This document shows positions 36,831 to 48,485 of a DNA stretch of 64,000 bases, one piece after another. The stretch lies in assembly GCF_030272615.1 (NCBI RefSeq), contig NC_081415.1, positions 374,089,009 to 374,153,008 of the forward strand, given 5' to 3'. The notes beneath the pieces are model-generated. The model made no database searches, had not been told where the DNA came from, and saw only the letters and a program-made list of their open reading frames with translations. The number at the start of each line of letters is the position of its first letter. Positions within the stretch are counted from its first letter, which is position 1. The stretch is from Cryptomeria japonica (Eukaryota > Streptophyta > Pinopsida > Cupressales > Cupressaceae). Both the position numbers and the translations under genes were made by a program.

Positions 36831-37348
36831 GAGTATTTACCCCAAATTGAGTCTAGAGAGCGATTCCCTATGACTTAGAGATTGCACGCAGAGTTGACCT
36901 TCGAGGAGAATGTTTCTATTGAGGGTATGGGTTTGAGACATGTCCTATACATGCCAGAGATTAGAAAGAATACAAGATTGTTGACTAATATTGCAGAGAG
37001 ATGGCACTCTGAGACCTACATGTTTCAATTGTCGATTGGCGCGATGTTTGTCACATTAGAGGATGCATACAGGATACTATGGGTTTTGATCCATGGGGAT
37101 ATCATAGTTAATGATAGAGAGGGAGATAGGGATGAACTCTGATGAGTCTTTGAGGACCTAGAGTTGAAGCTAAGACCAGGATACCTGAGCTAGGCTGTTA
37201 TGCATTTTGGCAGACAAAGGTTATCAGTTGTGGTAGGCGGGATGATCAACAAGTTTCTATATCCTGACAGGGCTACACAAGGGTTGGCTATTAGTTGGGG
37301 GAGGAATTTGGAGATCCTCATGATAGAGCACCGAAGATTCGCATGGGG
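36831..37348 (+). pseudogene. Plant mobile domain (PMD) fragment
   Basis: The plus-strand frame at 36882-37142 contains LLTNIAERWHSETYMFQLSI followed by GAMFVTLEDAYRILWVLIHG. This matches the plant mobile domain family (aminotransferase-like, PF10536), whose consensus has a WRPETHTFHLP-type block followed by a MT.TLQDV..LLGLP.DG block. After a TGA at 37141, further pieces RQRLSVVVGGMINKFLYPDR and ISWGRNLEIL fit the next part of the domain. PMD occurs in host MAIL-type proteins and inside retroelements. Here it is a fragment of about 170 codons, broken by stops, joined at 37349 to the spacer of a Tat-like element. Whether it was captured by an element or belongs to a decayed gene is open. Confidence 0.65.
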
Positions 37349-39115
37349 GCTATTATCACTATTTTGAACCTTGGGTGGTTTGTTTCATAATCAGCTAAAA
37401 TCTGCAAAGTTGTGTTTAGCATTTCATGTTGCCTCTAAGTTTTTGGGTCAAAAAGGGTTTAGGGTTTTTGATATTTAACCCTTCCTATGTTCTAAAAGCT
37501 CTTGCATTCTATTTTTGTGTTACCTTTTTCCACTTAACCAGAAGGGTAGGTCCGTCATGAAAGGGTCCCCCCTTTACGAATTGCCTTAGGCGGGTCTTTA
37601 TTAAGTCTTTTATTTAGCACCCTTTTTCCTAAGTTTTGAGTTCTTTGTTGGGCCCCATAAAAATCATGCAGGTTCAAAGTTGATCCGATGGTGTGCATGG
37701 ATTTGCAGCCGAAAGTAGCATGAGCTTTAAGCTTTGCAAAGCAGTGAAAAGGTGGCGGGCCCGACAAAAATGGTCACAAGGAAGGTTAACGGATGATCAT
37801 CTCTCAAAAAATCTAATGGACTGCGTTGTTTCACAGTTCGGAGATGCACGAGACTTACCTTTCACGAAGTGGCAAAAAGGTAGTGGGCCTAGAAAGTAAG
37901 CAAATCCTATGGTTAAAGACCGATCAACTCAATATTGATCGGGTGGTCCGCGTTGGTTTGTGAAGGAAAGATGTGTGATATTTACCTTCAGCGAAGTAAC
38001 GAAAGAGATGGTGGAACCAGGAGGCTGGGTTAAAGAATGAAGTTAAAAATTGAGCATCTTGCTCAAGATCCAACGACCCGCATTGGTTCACAGCCAAAAG
38101 AAATGTGGGGTTTACCTTTCGCGAAGTAGTGAAATGAGGTGGCGGTTGCATGACAGATGATGTGGTGGAATAGCTGGATGTCCAGCTTGGGTAAATGATG
38201 ATCTGTCGGTATGACACGCGGCTCCAAGTAGATCATGGATGGAACACTTTGATTGAGCGGCGATGGTGATGAAATCCATGGCCAAAATGAAACATGTGGC
38301 TGTTAAAATGTGGAGTCCGATAGAGTTCTTGGATGAATTAGCGGTTGCACGTCAGAGTTATCTATGGGAAATAAAAAAGGGTACGTGGACTCCATCTAGA
38401 GGGCCCACTTGAAGGTTAAAGGGTGTTAAAGGCCATGCGTCGATCCAATGACGAGCGTTGTTTCACAGCCCGAAGATGCAAGGTGATTAACCTTTGCGAA
38501 ACAACGAAAACCACTAGCGGTGACGGTTGTGTGCGGTTAGTCATAAGGGACTAGCGGTCGCCATGGGGAGTAAAGATTGACTGGATGGTGGAAGATCTAA
38601 TGGTAGGCGCTATTTTGCATGGAAGAGATGCATAAGGTTTATGCTCCAAGAAATAGCAAAAGGAAGGTAGGGCCCGATTTTAAGCAGCTTGACCCAGGTA
38701 AGGTAAAAGACGTGCGGTTTTCTCAAGATCCAAAGGACAGCGTTGCTTCGCAATAAAAAAGTGCAAGGGTTTTAACCTCTATGAAATAGTGAAAGGTGAA
38801 ACACTTAGACAATTTTATAATCCATTGGAGCCATTTTTTGAATTAATTGCGAATTCAATTATGAATTCAATGCCAAAGCATGCAGTTTTAATGCTTCAAT
38901 TCAATGCTCGGCTACTGTATTAATATTCACATCAACTCAACATCAACACCATTTCGAAGAGTTTTGCAGAGGAGCCAATGCACAGAGCGAATTTCTTCAA
39001 GAAATTGCAAAGTTTCTGCATATTGCATGTTAATTACAGTTCGAATTGGTATCACTGCATGCTTGTTTTCTCAGAAGTTTGTCCAAGTTGTGATTGATAT
39101 AATTACACTTTCAAG
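37349..39115 (+). repeat. Spacer upstream of ORF3 copy 2 with about seven degenerate hairpin repeats
   Basis: The segment is collinear with 51955-53726. Units of 75-80 bp recur near 37680, 37815, 37940, 38070, 38445, 38600 and 38730. Each has the form GATCCAA.GRNCGCRTTG, a variable part, then a segment like TTACCTTTCGCGAAGTAGYGAAA and GGTGGCGGGCCC. The core CTTTCGCGAAGTAGCGAAAG is a hairpin. The first part (37349-37560) is not repeated. No coding frame is apparent. Confidence 0.75.
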
Positions 39116-42100
39116 ATATCACCAAGAAGAGATTTTACAAGAAAAGTAAATTACCAGGACAGAGCTATCTGTGATGATTTTTTAGAAAAATTAACCATGT
39201 CGACAAATGCTGCAACCAAAATTAAAGAATTGGTACTCAAAGCCCCCTGTCTAAGAATTGGAGATGGTTTGTATGATAAAGGCAACTGGCTGAGGGATCC
39301 ATAGAAAGGGATATTCGGTCTGGGTCTTTTTAATGTAGGATTCAATCAGAGACATGACCTTGCCCCAATAAATAGTATATGGGAATTAGACATAGGAAAG
39401 CTCATAGTCCTTGGGGTTTTCATGGATGTAGATTTGTTAACCCAAATTGCACACAATTATGATCGTATAGCTAAATGTATCAGGAATGTGAATGGAAGAG
39501 CCTTAATTGAGATCAATGACGATGAATTTAGGAAGGTGTTTAAGCTCAATGAGGTATAAAATTACTTAGAGCCTATCAATTTTGAAACACTAGCCCAGGT
39601 TTATAGTGCGTAGAGAGATCACCTCAGGAGTGGCCCTTTGAAGGAGTTTTTTGTCAAAATAGGAGGGCTAACTGTTGTAGGCCCTAATACCATCGAACCT
39701 TTCTCTCTGAATTTGTTTACTCTCAGGGCTAAAGGCATGTATTGGTCACTATGTCAAATCTTTGGGGAAGATGCTGAAACAACTATGCTAAACCATTATA
39801 TGCTAATGATAGCACAGATTCGAAACCCCTCTCTGGCAGTAACATTTGATTATGCACCTTATCTCACTGATGGAATCCATGTAGGAATGATAGGGATAAA
39901 AAGTGGTAAGGTAAACAAACCTTTTGGATGGTACTCCCTTCTCATGCATATATTTTTATTTAAAGGTGTTGATTACTTTGCTAGTGAAATGGACCTAGTT
40001 AAGGAAAAGGATGGTGAAGAGATGCATGTACAATTGTGGAGCACCATTTTGTCCTAGGATAGAGAGGATGTCAGCTACCTAAAGTTTGAAAGATGCTTTG
40101 CATCTAAGATTAGGATTCTCTTATACTCAGAGAACCCTAGGATCCCCAAAGCTCTTTTAGAATTCCTTAGGCCTAAGGAATTTGCTGAAGGTATCAAGAT
40201 TGTTCACAATTGGGGTGACATATACTTATACCCTGTCTCTATAGTTTTCAAAGTTTATGGTTTCAGAGGCACTCCATATTTATTTCCCTATCAAGTCCCA
40301 TTGAAGATAGGAATTGTAGAGGTCCTAAGGCAAATTGGGGGTGTGCAAGAGGCAGATCTAACAAATAGGGGAAAAGGGACCATTTTCCCAACTGTCACCG
40401 TGGCTCATCAATTTGAAATCACCAAGGGTGGTTAGAAACATTTTGATGACTTCTTTCAACAATATAGGTTGTCTACACCAGTATCAAGGTTTGCTGACCC
40501 TGAAGATTTTTTCAATGGCATGTTCAGGAAGAGAGCAGTATGTAAAGGTAGGCCACACTGATTACATTTCTGAGAGGATCTGATTAGAAATGAATTCAAT
40601 TTGGATGAGCAAGAATTGAGGAAAGAAAGGTGGGTGGCATACAAAAGGGCTCCTGATTTTATTCATCAATTTGATAGTAGCTATGACCCTCTTTCTAGCT
40701 TTAATCCCTTTGAGGAAAAGATTAAATTCTTAATTCTTTATTTTGAAGACGTAATGCAAACTTTGAAGGAAAAGAGGGAAGTTATAATAAGAGATAATCC
40801 TGACAAGGCTAAGTTGGTTCTAGCTAAGCCTTCCTTTGCTAAGGCCATCCCTCTGGATAATTATGTAATGCAGAAGAAGCCAAAATATAGTGTGTTGGTG
40901 CCAGTAATAGGTGAGCCCTCTACTTCAAGAGGGAAGAGAGCAATAGAAGATGTCATTGACATCTAAGACTCTCTAAAGAGGCAAAGAATGGGAAAATAGG
41001 TACAAACAGGTGTGTCTCTATACTCTCCATCTCAATCCCCTATATATATAGGAGATGAACATGTAGTGGCAGAACAATTATCACAGTTAGGGAGTCTCGG
41101 GGAGATTGCCTATACATATGAGGAAACACAAGAGGGGATGCCAAAAGAGCCACCGAGTGCTGAGATGAGCTTAACTACAGATGAGTTCAAAGGTAAAGAG
41201 CTAGACCCTGCTATAAAGCAAGCTAGTGAGGAGTTCCTAGCTAATAGTAATTTTGTCACAACAAGGGCCTTGATGCAATTTGTCTGGAAGAAAAACATTG
41301 AGCAATTCAAGGCAAGGTGTGAAAAGAGAAAGAATAAGCAACCCCACAAAGATGCAACTTTAGTGGAGGAAGAAGTAAAGAAATAAATGATAGCAGAATT
41401 TAAAGCCATCACTCTTGAAATAGGAAGAGAAATGGTGTCAAAGGCTAGTGTTTTAATTTTTCCTAAATGGGATATAACAGATTCCTTAGTACTTGAAGCA
41501 GTCAGAAAATAAACCAAGCCTATGGAAGGAATGACATTCAACAAGGATAATGCTACTTTGGTCATGTGGTCCTTAAAGAGGGATGAGAGTAGAAGAAGGA
41601 AGGACACCTCATAATCTAGTTTCCTAGGAGGTATGATAGTGAAGAGAGGCCAGGATACAGGGGTGGTGGAAGTTGCTAGCACAGTTCTAGAAACTGCAAA
41701 ATTCAGTGTGGCAGTGGCTGAGAAAGAAGCAAAGGAGAGAGCTGATCTCCAAGTGAAACTAGAAACAATTCTAAAGGCTTATAATGAGGTCAAAGGAGAG
41801 ATAGACAACAAGGATAGTATTATTGCTAGATTATAGAGTCAACTAGCAGGACAACACCAGAAAGGTGAGTCCTCAACTCTAATGATTGCATCTTCTCCAA
41901 CAAGACCTCCACCCACTAGTCCCATTATCGAATTTCCCCCTTCTCCTATGTCTTCTGGTTTTCAACTAGCTAAGGCCATTCAACATGAATTAGAAAAGTT
42001 AAAATAGGCTCAAGCCCTATTTGCAAATAAATATGAAGAAAAGGTAAAGGCCACAATTTTGAGTTTTGTTGATACAGTAGAAGCCCCCATTTTTCACACT

Positions 42101-42705
42101 AACATGAACAAAATTTTGGATATTTTGAGCAAGTTGAATGAAGACAAGGCTACTTTGGAGCTAATTTTAGAGAAGTGGATGCCTAGGGAAGTGGATTTAT
42201 AACTTATGTGTGCATCTTATGATGAGGCAAGATCAGATGCCATTATTAAATCCACAAGTGAGGTAGCAAAAAGCATGACTAGGCTATCAGAAGGAAGAGC
42301 TAGTGTAGAGAGAAAAGCCAATTTGTACAAGAAGGAATTTATACTAAGCATAAATTTGAATTGTTTCCTGGGAGTTTTGTTAGTCCAGAATAGTTGAAGG
42401 ACAAAAACGTATGGCTTGATGAGTTAGGAGCTAACTTGTCTCTAAGGGTGAATAAAATCATCAATACAGATGACACATCTCTATTTGTCAAGACAGTTGA
42501 GGAAATAAAGAAGATAAAATCACAATACGGTTTCTTGGAATTAAAGGTTAAGAAAGTGAGAAATTCTTGGAAAAGGTTAGTTAAGTTGAAAGAAAATATT
42601 GTTCGCTTCTCATGGCCTACTGATGACATGTTCCAAGAGTGGACTAGAAAATATGCGGTGCAAGAAGAGGAAGTCTCGGGACAGTTAGAAGATGCTATAG
42701 CTTAA
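39116..42705 (+). pseudogene. ORF3 copy 2, conserved unknown protein
   Basis: The start codon is lost: ATA stands at 39116 where the copies at 10125 and 53727 have ATG. Open parts are 39638-40057, 40601-40966, 41012-41386, 41633-41836, 42206-42397 and 42394-42705. The order of blocks is the same as in the other copies: GDGLYDKGNWLRDP, the YAPYLTDGIHVGMIGIKSGK block, YGFRGTPYLFPYQVP, GEPSTSRGKRAIEDVID, a MPKEPPSAEMS block and a C-terminal helical part ending near SWPTDDMFQEWTRKYA. The full frame is 3,590 bp, about 1,190 codons. It ends 36 bp before the LTR at 42742. I recognise no catalytic motif. TAG stops at Gln or Trp positions dominate the damage. Confidence 0.7.
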
Positions 42706-42741
42706 TAGCCAACTAAAAGGCCACTAGGATTGAAAGAGATT

Positions 42742-43620
42742 TGTAACTTCTTTTGAAAATGGTGGTCGTAACAAACTATTCTTATGAATGTCCGAAGCTT
42801 GTATGCATCCATAATGTTATAAATGGATACTAGGACTAAAGAATAGATGATCACAATAATTTTGTAAAGAGGCTCTGGCAGAATATATTTAAGGTTTTTT
42901 TGATGTTTTTTGGAGATCGTTCTGAGTTATGTAAAATTTGATGGAGGATATTAATATACAAACCAAAACATTTTGAGTCTTGATTCATGTTGTCTTCTTG
43001 TTTGTGTGATTGGTTACCATTTTGATTAGATGATCTAGGGTTGTTTAATTAAATAAGTTGCCAGGCAATTTTACGAAAATGTTTTAGGTTGTTCTCTCAA
43101 GGAGGGAAATTAAATACACTTTAATATTCTCATTTGTGATCAGTAACTTTTCTTGAATTTGATGGCTGGTGAGAGTTTATATATGTAAGACATATATATA
43201 TTTAGTAAAGCAGAATGTAATGAAATTTATGTGAGTTTCTTTTGTCAGTTCTTGTTTAATTTTCAATGACTCTGAGGCTCGGATAAGGTACCGGTATAAC
43301 TTGTTGTAGCTCATGACCTTCTTGTTGATCAATAAAAAATCAACACAAGTATTAATTTTATGTTCAATTATGTTCAAAGAGATAGGGTTTGTAGAGGTTG
43401 GCACTGGTTTTCTCTGTAAGTCTTTAATTGCAGCTATGAAAAAATGATCACAAAGGGTATACCCACCTAAGCTAAGTGGAAGCTCAAAGTGTAGAAGGTT
43501 TCTGTATAAACCTTGTTATATATTGTCTTTTGTTTCTGTTTCCTATTGTTTCTCTCCATAAGCACCTTAAGGCTGGAGAATTCTTGCAGAGGATAAGGAA
43601 ATCAAAATTTGAGACTAACA
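42742..43620 (+). repeat. LTR shared by ORF3 copy 2 and element B
   Basis: Starts TGTAACTTCTTTTG and ends GAGACTAACA; the ends match those of the minus-strand LTR at 964-1882. A purine-rich stretch (GATTGAAAGAGATT) precedes it and a primer-binding site follows four bases later. It is the 3' LTR for the module on its left and the 5' LTR for element B on its right. No second LTR lies between, so the two units are in tandem. Confidence 0.8.
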
Positions 43621-43624
43621 AAAA

Positions 43625-43642
43625 TGGTGACTCTGTTGGGGA
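43625..43642 (+). other. Primer-binding site of element B
   Basis: TGGTGACTCTGTTGGGGA, one base different from the site of element A. It follows the LTR at four bases. Confidence 0.8.
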
Positions 43643-43904
43643 GAGTCATAGTGTGTATCTATGTTATAGATTTGTGCTTGTATTAGCTCAGGAGTTCATT
43701 TGAATTTTTGTGTGTTTGTGGCAAATTGCCTTATCTCTCATTTGTGCCATCTCTTTCTCTCTGAAAATTTTCCTGTTATCCAAGTCTCTGCAAGTGATTC
43801 ATCAAAACTTGTTTTCTTTTTTCCCCATATTTGTGGGTGGTGACTCTGACAAGTATAACCAGTGCTGTTGAATAAGTATAATTCTTTTAAGAGAAACAAG
43901 TATA

Positions 43905-46532
43905 ATGCAGAGAGGAAGAAACACTAGATCATTTATGAGGAAGCATCCTCAAGAGACATTGCAAGAGGGATTACCTGAACAAACATAGAGAGGCCAAAAA
44001 AGATCAGTTGCACATGAGCCATCTAGTGCAGCATGGGTACAAAAGAGCATTCATATGAGTAAGTTATCTGATAGACCCATATATGCAAATTCAAATTCTT
44101 CTTCCTGTGAATCTAAGCAGGACATTTTGGGTTTCCATTCTGGTTTGTTTGGTAATATTGAGGATGTCCCAGTTTTGAATCAAAAGATTTCTCACACTAG
44201 TATCTCAGGGAAGGATAGGAATAACTCTAATATGAAGATGGATTCTGTACCTAGAATAGTAGATGGAAATATTAGTTTAATTGATATTGACCAAGTCAAT
44301 GTGTTAGATTCTGAAGAAATGTTCCTTGATGAAGATAAGGTGTCCCAAGAAATTGAAGCCCTCAATAGAAGAGTCCATCACTTAATCTCCCTAAGGGCAC
44401 AAAAGGAAGCAAATAAAGAAAAGGAAGTGAAAGCTAAGTTGATTGAGAGGGATAGGCTTCTAAGACAGATTGCTGATCTTGAACTGTTCACCGAGGAGAA
44501 AGCTAAGAGTGAGGATGAAGGTCCAGTCATCAAAGAAAATTTAGTTACCAAAATTAACCGTGCATACAAATCTATTGTGAAACCAAGTAGGGAGGTCCTT
44601 AGTGACCCACAACCTATTAGGAATGTTGTTGACAAAGGAAAACAAAAATGTATGGAAGATAAGTCTGGGTCTAAGACTACTGTAGAAGTTTCTCACATTC
44701 TATCAGTATATGAGAAAGAAATAGAAAGAATGAGAAAAGAAAAAGAAGACCTGCAAAGAGAATTGGAGAGAGCTGAATTAGAAGCAACCAATCAAGAGGT
44801 TAAATGGAAAATTAATTATCTAAAGGCTCCTCCTATAATTTTTCCTTCAACAGACTTAAGTAAATCTTTACCTTAGCCTGCTTCACTCCCTTCAGTAAAG
44901 ACTCAGTCAGCTTTACCTGTAAGCATTCCGCCAACTAATCAATTCCCTGTTACTAATCAAGGTAGCCAAGTCCCTTTGACTCATTATTTAAATATGAGAA
45001 TGAATATGGGTAATAACTCTAATGCTAATCAATTCCAAAGAAGACCCATTAACTTGGAATTATATAGGTAGCTCTTTTTTTAAGGAATCCCAGGGTATCC
45101 TAACCATGTTCCTACTGAATTAAGAGATAGGCTTCATAAATTTGCTGGTAAAAATGCAATTAGAGCAGAAGAGCATCTAAAATCATTTGGCAACCTGATA
45201 AATGATTATGAAATTGTAGATGAAGATATTATCATGAAACTATTTGTACAATCCTTGGTAGATGATGCAAGGGATTGGTATAGAGGTTTGCTTATGAATA
45301 GCATTGGTTCTTGGGAGGATTTTAAGAATTGCTTCCAGGAACAATATGGTGATAAAACAAATGTGAGATTCATGCTCAATGAGTTCAATAATATTAGAAA
45401 GCCTATTAATGAGATTGTCATAGATTTCAATTCTAGATTTTAGAAAGCAATACATAGGCTTTACCAAGTAATGAGGTTAGATGATAATAAATGTCTGAAC
45501 ACTTATTATAATGCTTTTAATTCAAAAATGGCTTAAATATTGAGAGATAAAAACCCACACAGTCTGAGAGATGCTTTTATGATTGCCATTAATGTGGAGA
45601 GTAATAGGAAAGCATTTGGAAAAGTAGGGAGGAGAACTGATGGAAGGTTGTGGCAAGAATCAAAACAACAGCCAAATAAAGTTGCCAAGGAGGATGACAA
45701 AATAGAGATGTTAATGACTGCCATGAAAGATCTTACTACTAAGGTAAGTAAAAATGAAAAACCTCATTATAATTGGAAAGATAGACCTCCTAGATTACAT
45801 GAAATGCCTTACAACACTACTTGGAAGGATGGCAAACCTCAATATGATAAGCCAAAAAACACTCAAAGCCAAGATATCCCAGATCCTTTGAAAGGAGGAA
45901 ATCTTCATAATATGGAAAATACTCCTTGGTGCATGGCTTGTGATGGACCACATTCTCCTCATCAATGTGTTGTAGCTCAATCTCTTGAAGAATCTATGAG
46001 AAAAGAAGGTGAGCTTGATATTAACATGTTTGAAACTATTATTGAAAGTGATGATGAGTCCTCACAAAGTGAATCTAGTGAGTGTGATGTGCTAAATAAT
46101 AATAAATGTTACCAAGGACAATTGACACTTGATTGGCATCCTACCTTAAATGTTGTAACCATTCAAGATGAAGAAGTTCATCTCAGAAGACCCAGTGATG
46201 AAGAGGTAAGAAATCTTACTAAGACTGCCATAGCCAAAGCCAAGCATAATTACAACTTGAGAAGTAGTAAAAAGGATGTAGATCAGGGCGAACCTGGCTC
46301 AATGTTCATAAAAGAGATATCTCAAAAGAAGACAACAAGAAGTAATGGAACCTTGCCTCAAGATGGCCAGGCAAAGAGTGACCAATTTAAAGATGTATCC
46401 AAGAGTGTGGATAATAATGCTACTGGTGATATACAAGGGACTGCTACAGTGAAAAAGGCATGTCAGCCTAAGGTAGACAAAGCTAAAATTAATACTGAGT
46501 TAATTAATAATTCCACTTTTGATATGACTTAG
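43905..46532 (+). pseudogene. Element B gag
   Basis: The ATG at 43905 (TATAATGCAGAGAGG) opens a frame that runs with few stops through 44055-44876 and then 45234-45443 and 45540-46532. The N-terminal 300 codons are charged and coiled-coil-like. The capsid-type gag domain is near 45090-45540 (KLFVQSLVDDARDWYRGL, FKNCFQEQYGD). A zinc-knuckle-like CMACDGPHSPHQC lies near 45930. The C-terminal part is Ser/Asp/Lys-rich. Stops are mostly TAG (44874, 45441, 45535, 46530). Gag passes in the same frame into protease after the TAG at 46530. Confidence 0.8.
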
Positions 46533-46535
46533 GCT

Positions 46536-47057
46536 GTGACCCAAATGAAGGTTACAGTTCCATTGGTAGAATTATTGAAAATAAAGGAACATAGAGAAGA
46601 TGCTTTGTCTTTGTTTTCTAATATATCTGATAATAGTGCGGCTTTGTCTACAGCTGCCATAAAAGATGAAAAGGATCATGAGTTGCAAACTCCAAAAGTA
46701 TATGTGGGAACAACTATTAATCAAGAACCTTCACAGGTGGATCCTTTCTCTGAAACTTTATTAGTGAACAATAGACTGATTAAGAATTGCATGATAGATT
46801 CTGGTGCTGCTGCAAATGTGATTCCATATGGTGTCATGAAAGAATTAGGACTATCAGTAAGTATTGTGTATGGAAAGTGTTATGCTATGGATAACAAAGA
46901 AGTGCCAGTGATAGGTACAATGAAAGATGTGGAAGTGAAGATAGCAGCATTTCCTGAAGCAACATATAAGATGGATGTCATAGTAACTAATACCAAACCT
47001 CATTATGGCATGCTACTATCTAGACAATGGGTTGTAGCAGTGGGGGGAAATGTTTAG
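46536..47057 (+). pseudogene. Element B aspartic protease
   Basis: CMIDSGAAANVIPYGVMKEL holds the DSGA active site (near 46795). YGKCYAMDNKEVPVIG and HYGMLLSRQW follow as in element A. The frame is intact across the whole domain and ends at TAG 47055-47057 in GGNV-stop-LDISY. Element A has its TAG at the same codon. The frame remains open beyond this stop as far as a TAG just before the RNase H, at about 47260. Confidence 0.8.
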
Positions 47058-47266
47058 TTAGATATTTCATATGCTACAATCCCAATAAATGGAAGCCAGG
47101 TCAAGTTGTATAGAGAACCACATGCCCCTAGGGTAATTGAGAAGATAGACCCTAATATGTTAAACAATATTATTGATGTGGATCTTGACAAATTTAGAAT
47201 ACAATCAATTTTACATCAATTAAAAAATATTGGTTCTATTGTGACTAAATTGGAATCTTAGCAGCA

Positions 47267-47421
47267 TGGTTTATGTCATATGTATTTTGATGGAGCTTTC
47301 TATAAAGAAGGATCTGGAGTAGGAGTACTTTTTATGTCTCCATCAGGTATAACTTTCAAATACTCTTTTTTGCTAGCCTTCCAGTGTACAAATAACACTG
47401 CTAAATATGAAGCCTTGTTAT
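47267..47421 (+). pseudogene. Element B archaeal-type RNase H, first half
   Basis: CHMYFDGAFYKEGSGVG supplies the first Asp, and CTNNTAKYEAL has Lys where element A has Glu (AEYEAL); the next Glu is kept. The domain is cut after TNNTAKYEALLL by the solo LTR at 47422. Its place between protease and RT is the same as in element A. Confidence 0.75.
47417..47421. repeat. Target-site duplication GTTAT, left copy
   Basis: GTTAT precedes the TGTTAGG terminus and recurs at 48481-48485 after the CCAATA terminus. Removing the insert and one copy restores the RNase H reading frame. Confidence 0.85.
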
Positions 47422-48480
47422 TGTTAGGTCCCAGAGACAATTGAGAGGGGAGGGTGAATTAGTTGTCAAATGAATTTAAACCAAAAACAACTTAAACAAC
47501 TTTCTGCTTAATACCGGTGAAACAGTCTATTATACCGGTGGACAGTTTTGCTAGATAATTGCAATACCGGTAAAGATTAATGTATGAAACAAAAAGACAA
47601 AGTCATCCAAAACACATAACACCAATATTTGTATGTGGAAACCCTGTAAGGGGAAAAACCATGGTGGGAAACCTTACCCACAATCAGATGATACTACTAT
47701 AGATAGTAAGTGTATACAAATGGGGTCAGCACATGCAGAAAGACCAAGCACCTAGAGATCACTGCTCAATCACAAAATAGGAGTCACACTGACTACAATT
47801 GGATGGTTAAATTTAATAAGAGTGTACTGCTCAAAATATCATCTTCATATGCTAGATTCAATACCGGTGTGGTTCTGATTGTCTTCACAAAAAACCTCCT
47901 TCAATCTTCAAATGATGTCTGCGTGTATAGCTCTGCTTATTCTCGCATATACCTTTACACAATCCTTTTTCACACTCCACACCTGATCTTACAAATAAGA
48001 TCTTACATTTATACCATAACCTAGGACCAATTTTAGTAGGTCGGCTCTACAAGATATATTACAATAAAATCATTTATAATAAAAACAATATCCGATGCAA
48101 CAACTGATTCAACATGTCGGCTCAATGAATTTACAACAATAATAAGTCATCTCCATAGCGTGCCATGTTGATCTGGAGAAGATAAACCTGCCAGTGTAAC
48201 TTGGACCTATTTGCCGGTAACAACAAATATGTAAATACAAATATTCCAATTAACAAAACTCCAAGACAAGGTGTCCACATGATGTCTTCAACATAACCAA
48301 GTGTTTTCCATGTCCTTCCAAATGTCGATGATCATTTTATCCTACCGGTGTACCAGATACCGGTGACTATGCATAAGTCACTTGCTTGCTGGTGAATGTT
48401 GCTGATTCTCCAAAGTTCCAAAGTTGATAAGGTTTAGTAGGTGTTGACATCAATGAAAAAACCATACCAAAATACCAATA
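47422..48480 (-). mobile_element. Solo LTR of the LARD/copia-like family
   Basis: The 1,059-bp insert starts TGTTAGGTCCCAGAGAC and ends AAAATACCAATA on the plus strand. Its start (GAGAGGGGAGGGTGAATTAG) and end match the LTRs at 53973 and 60354, which read AAGAGGGGGGGTGAATTAG and AAAATGCCAACA. It also holds the inverted copia LTR motif (GGAAAAACCATGGTGGG near 47655). The final CA has become TA. No internal region is present, so it is a solo LTR left by LTR-LTR recombination. It breaks the RNase H of element B. Confidence 0.85.
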
Positions 48481-48485
48481 GTTAT

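Noticed and set aside
37349-39115. CRISPR-like array
   Set aside because: The units are degenerate, 75-80 bp long and unevenly spaced, in a plant retroelement. There is no exact repeat-spacer pattern.
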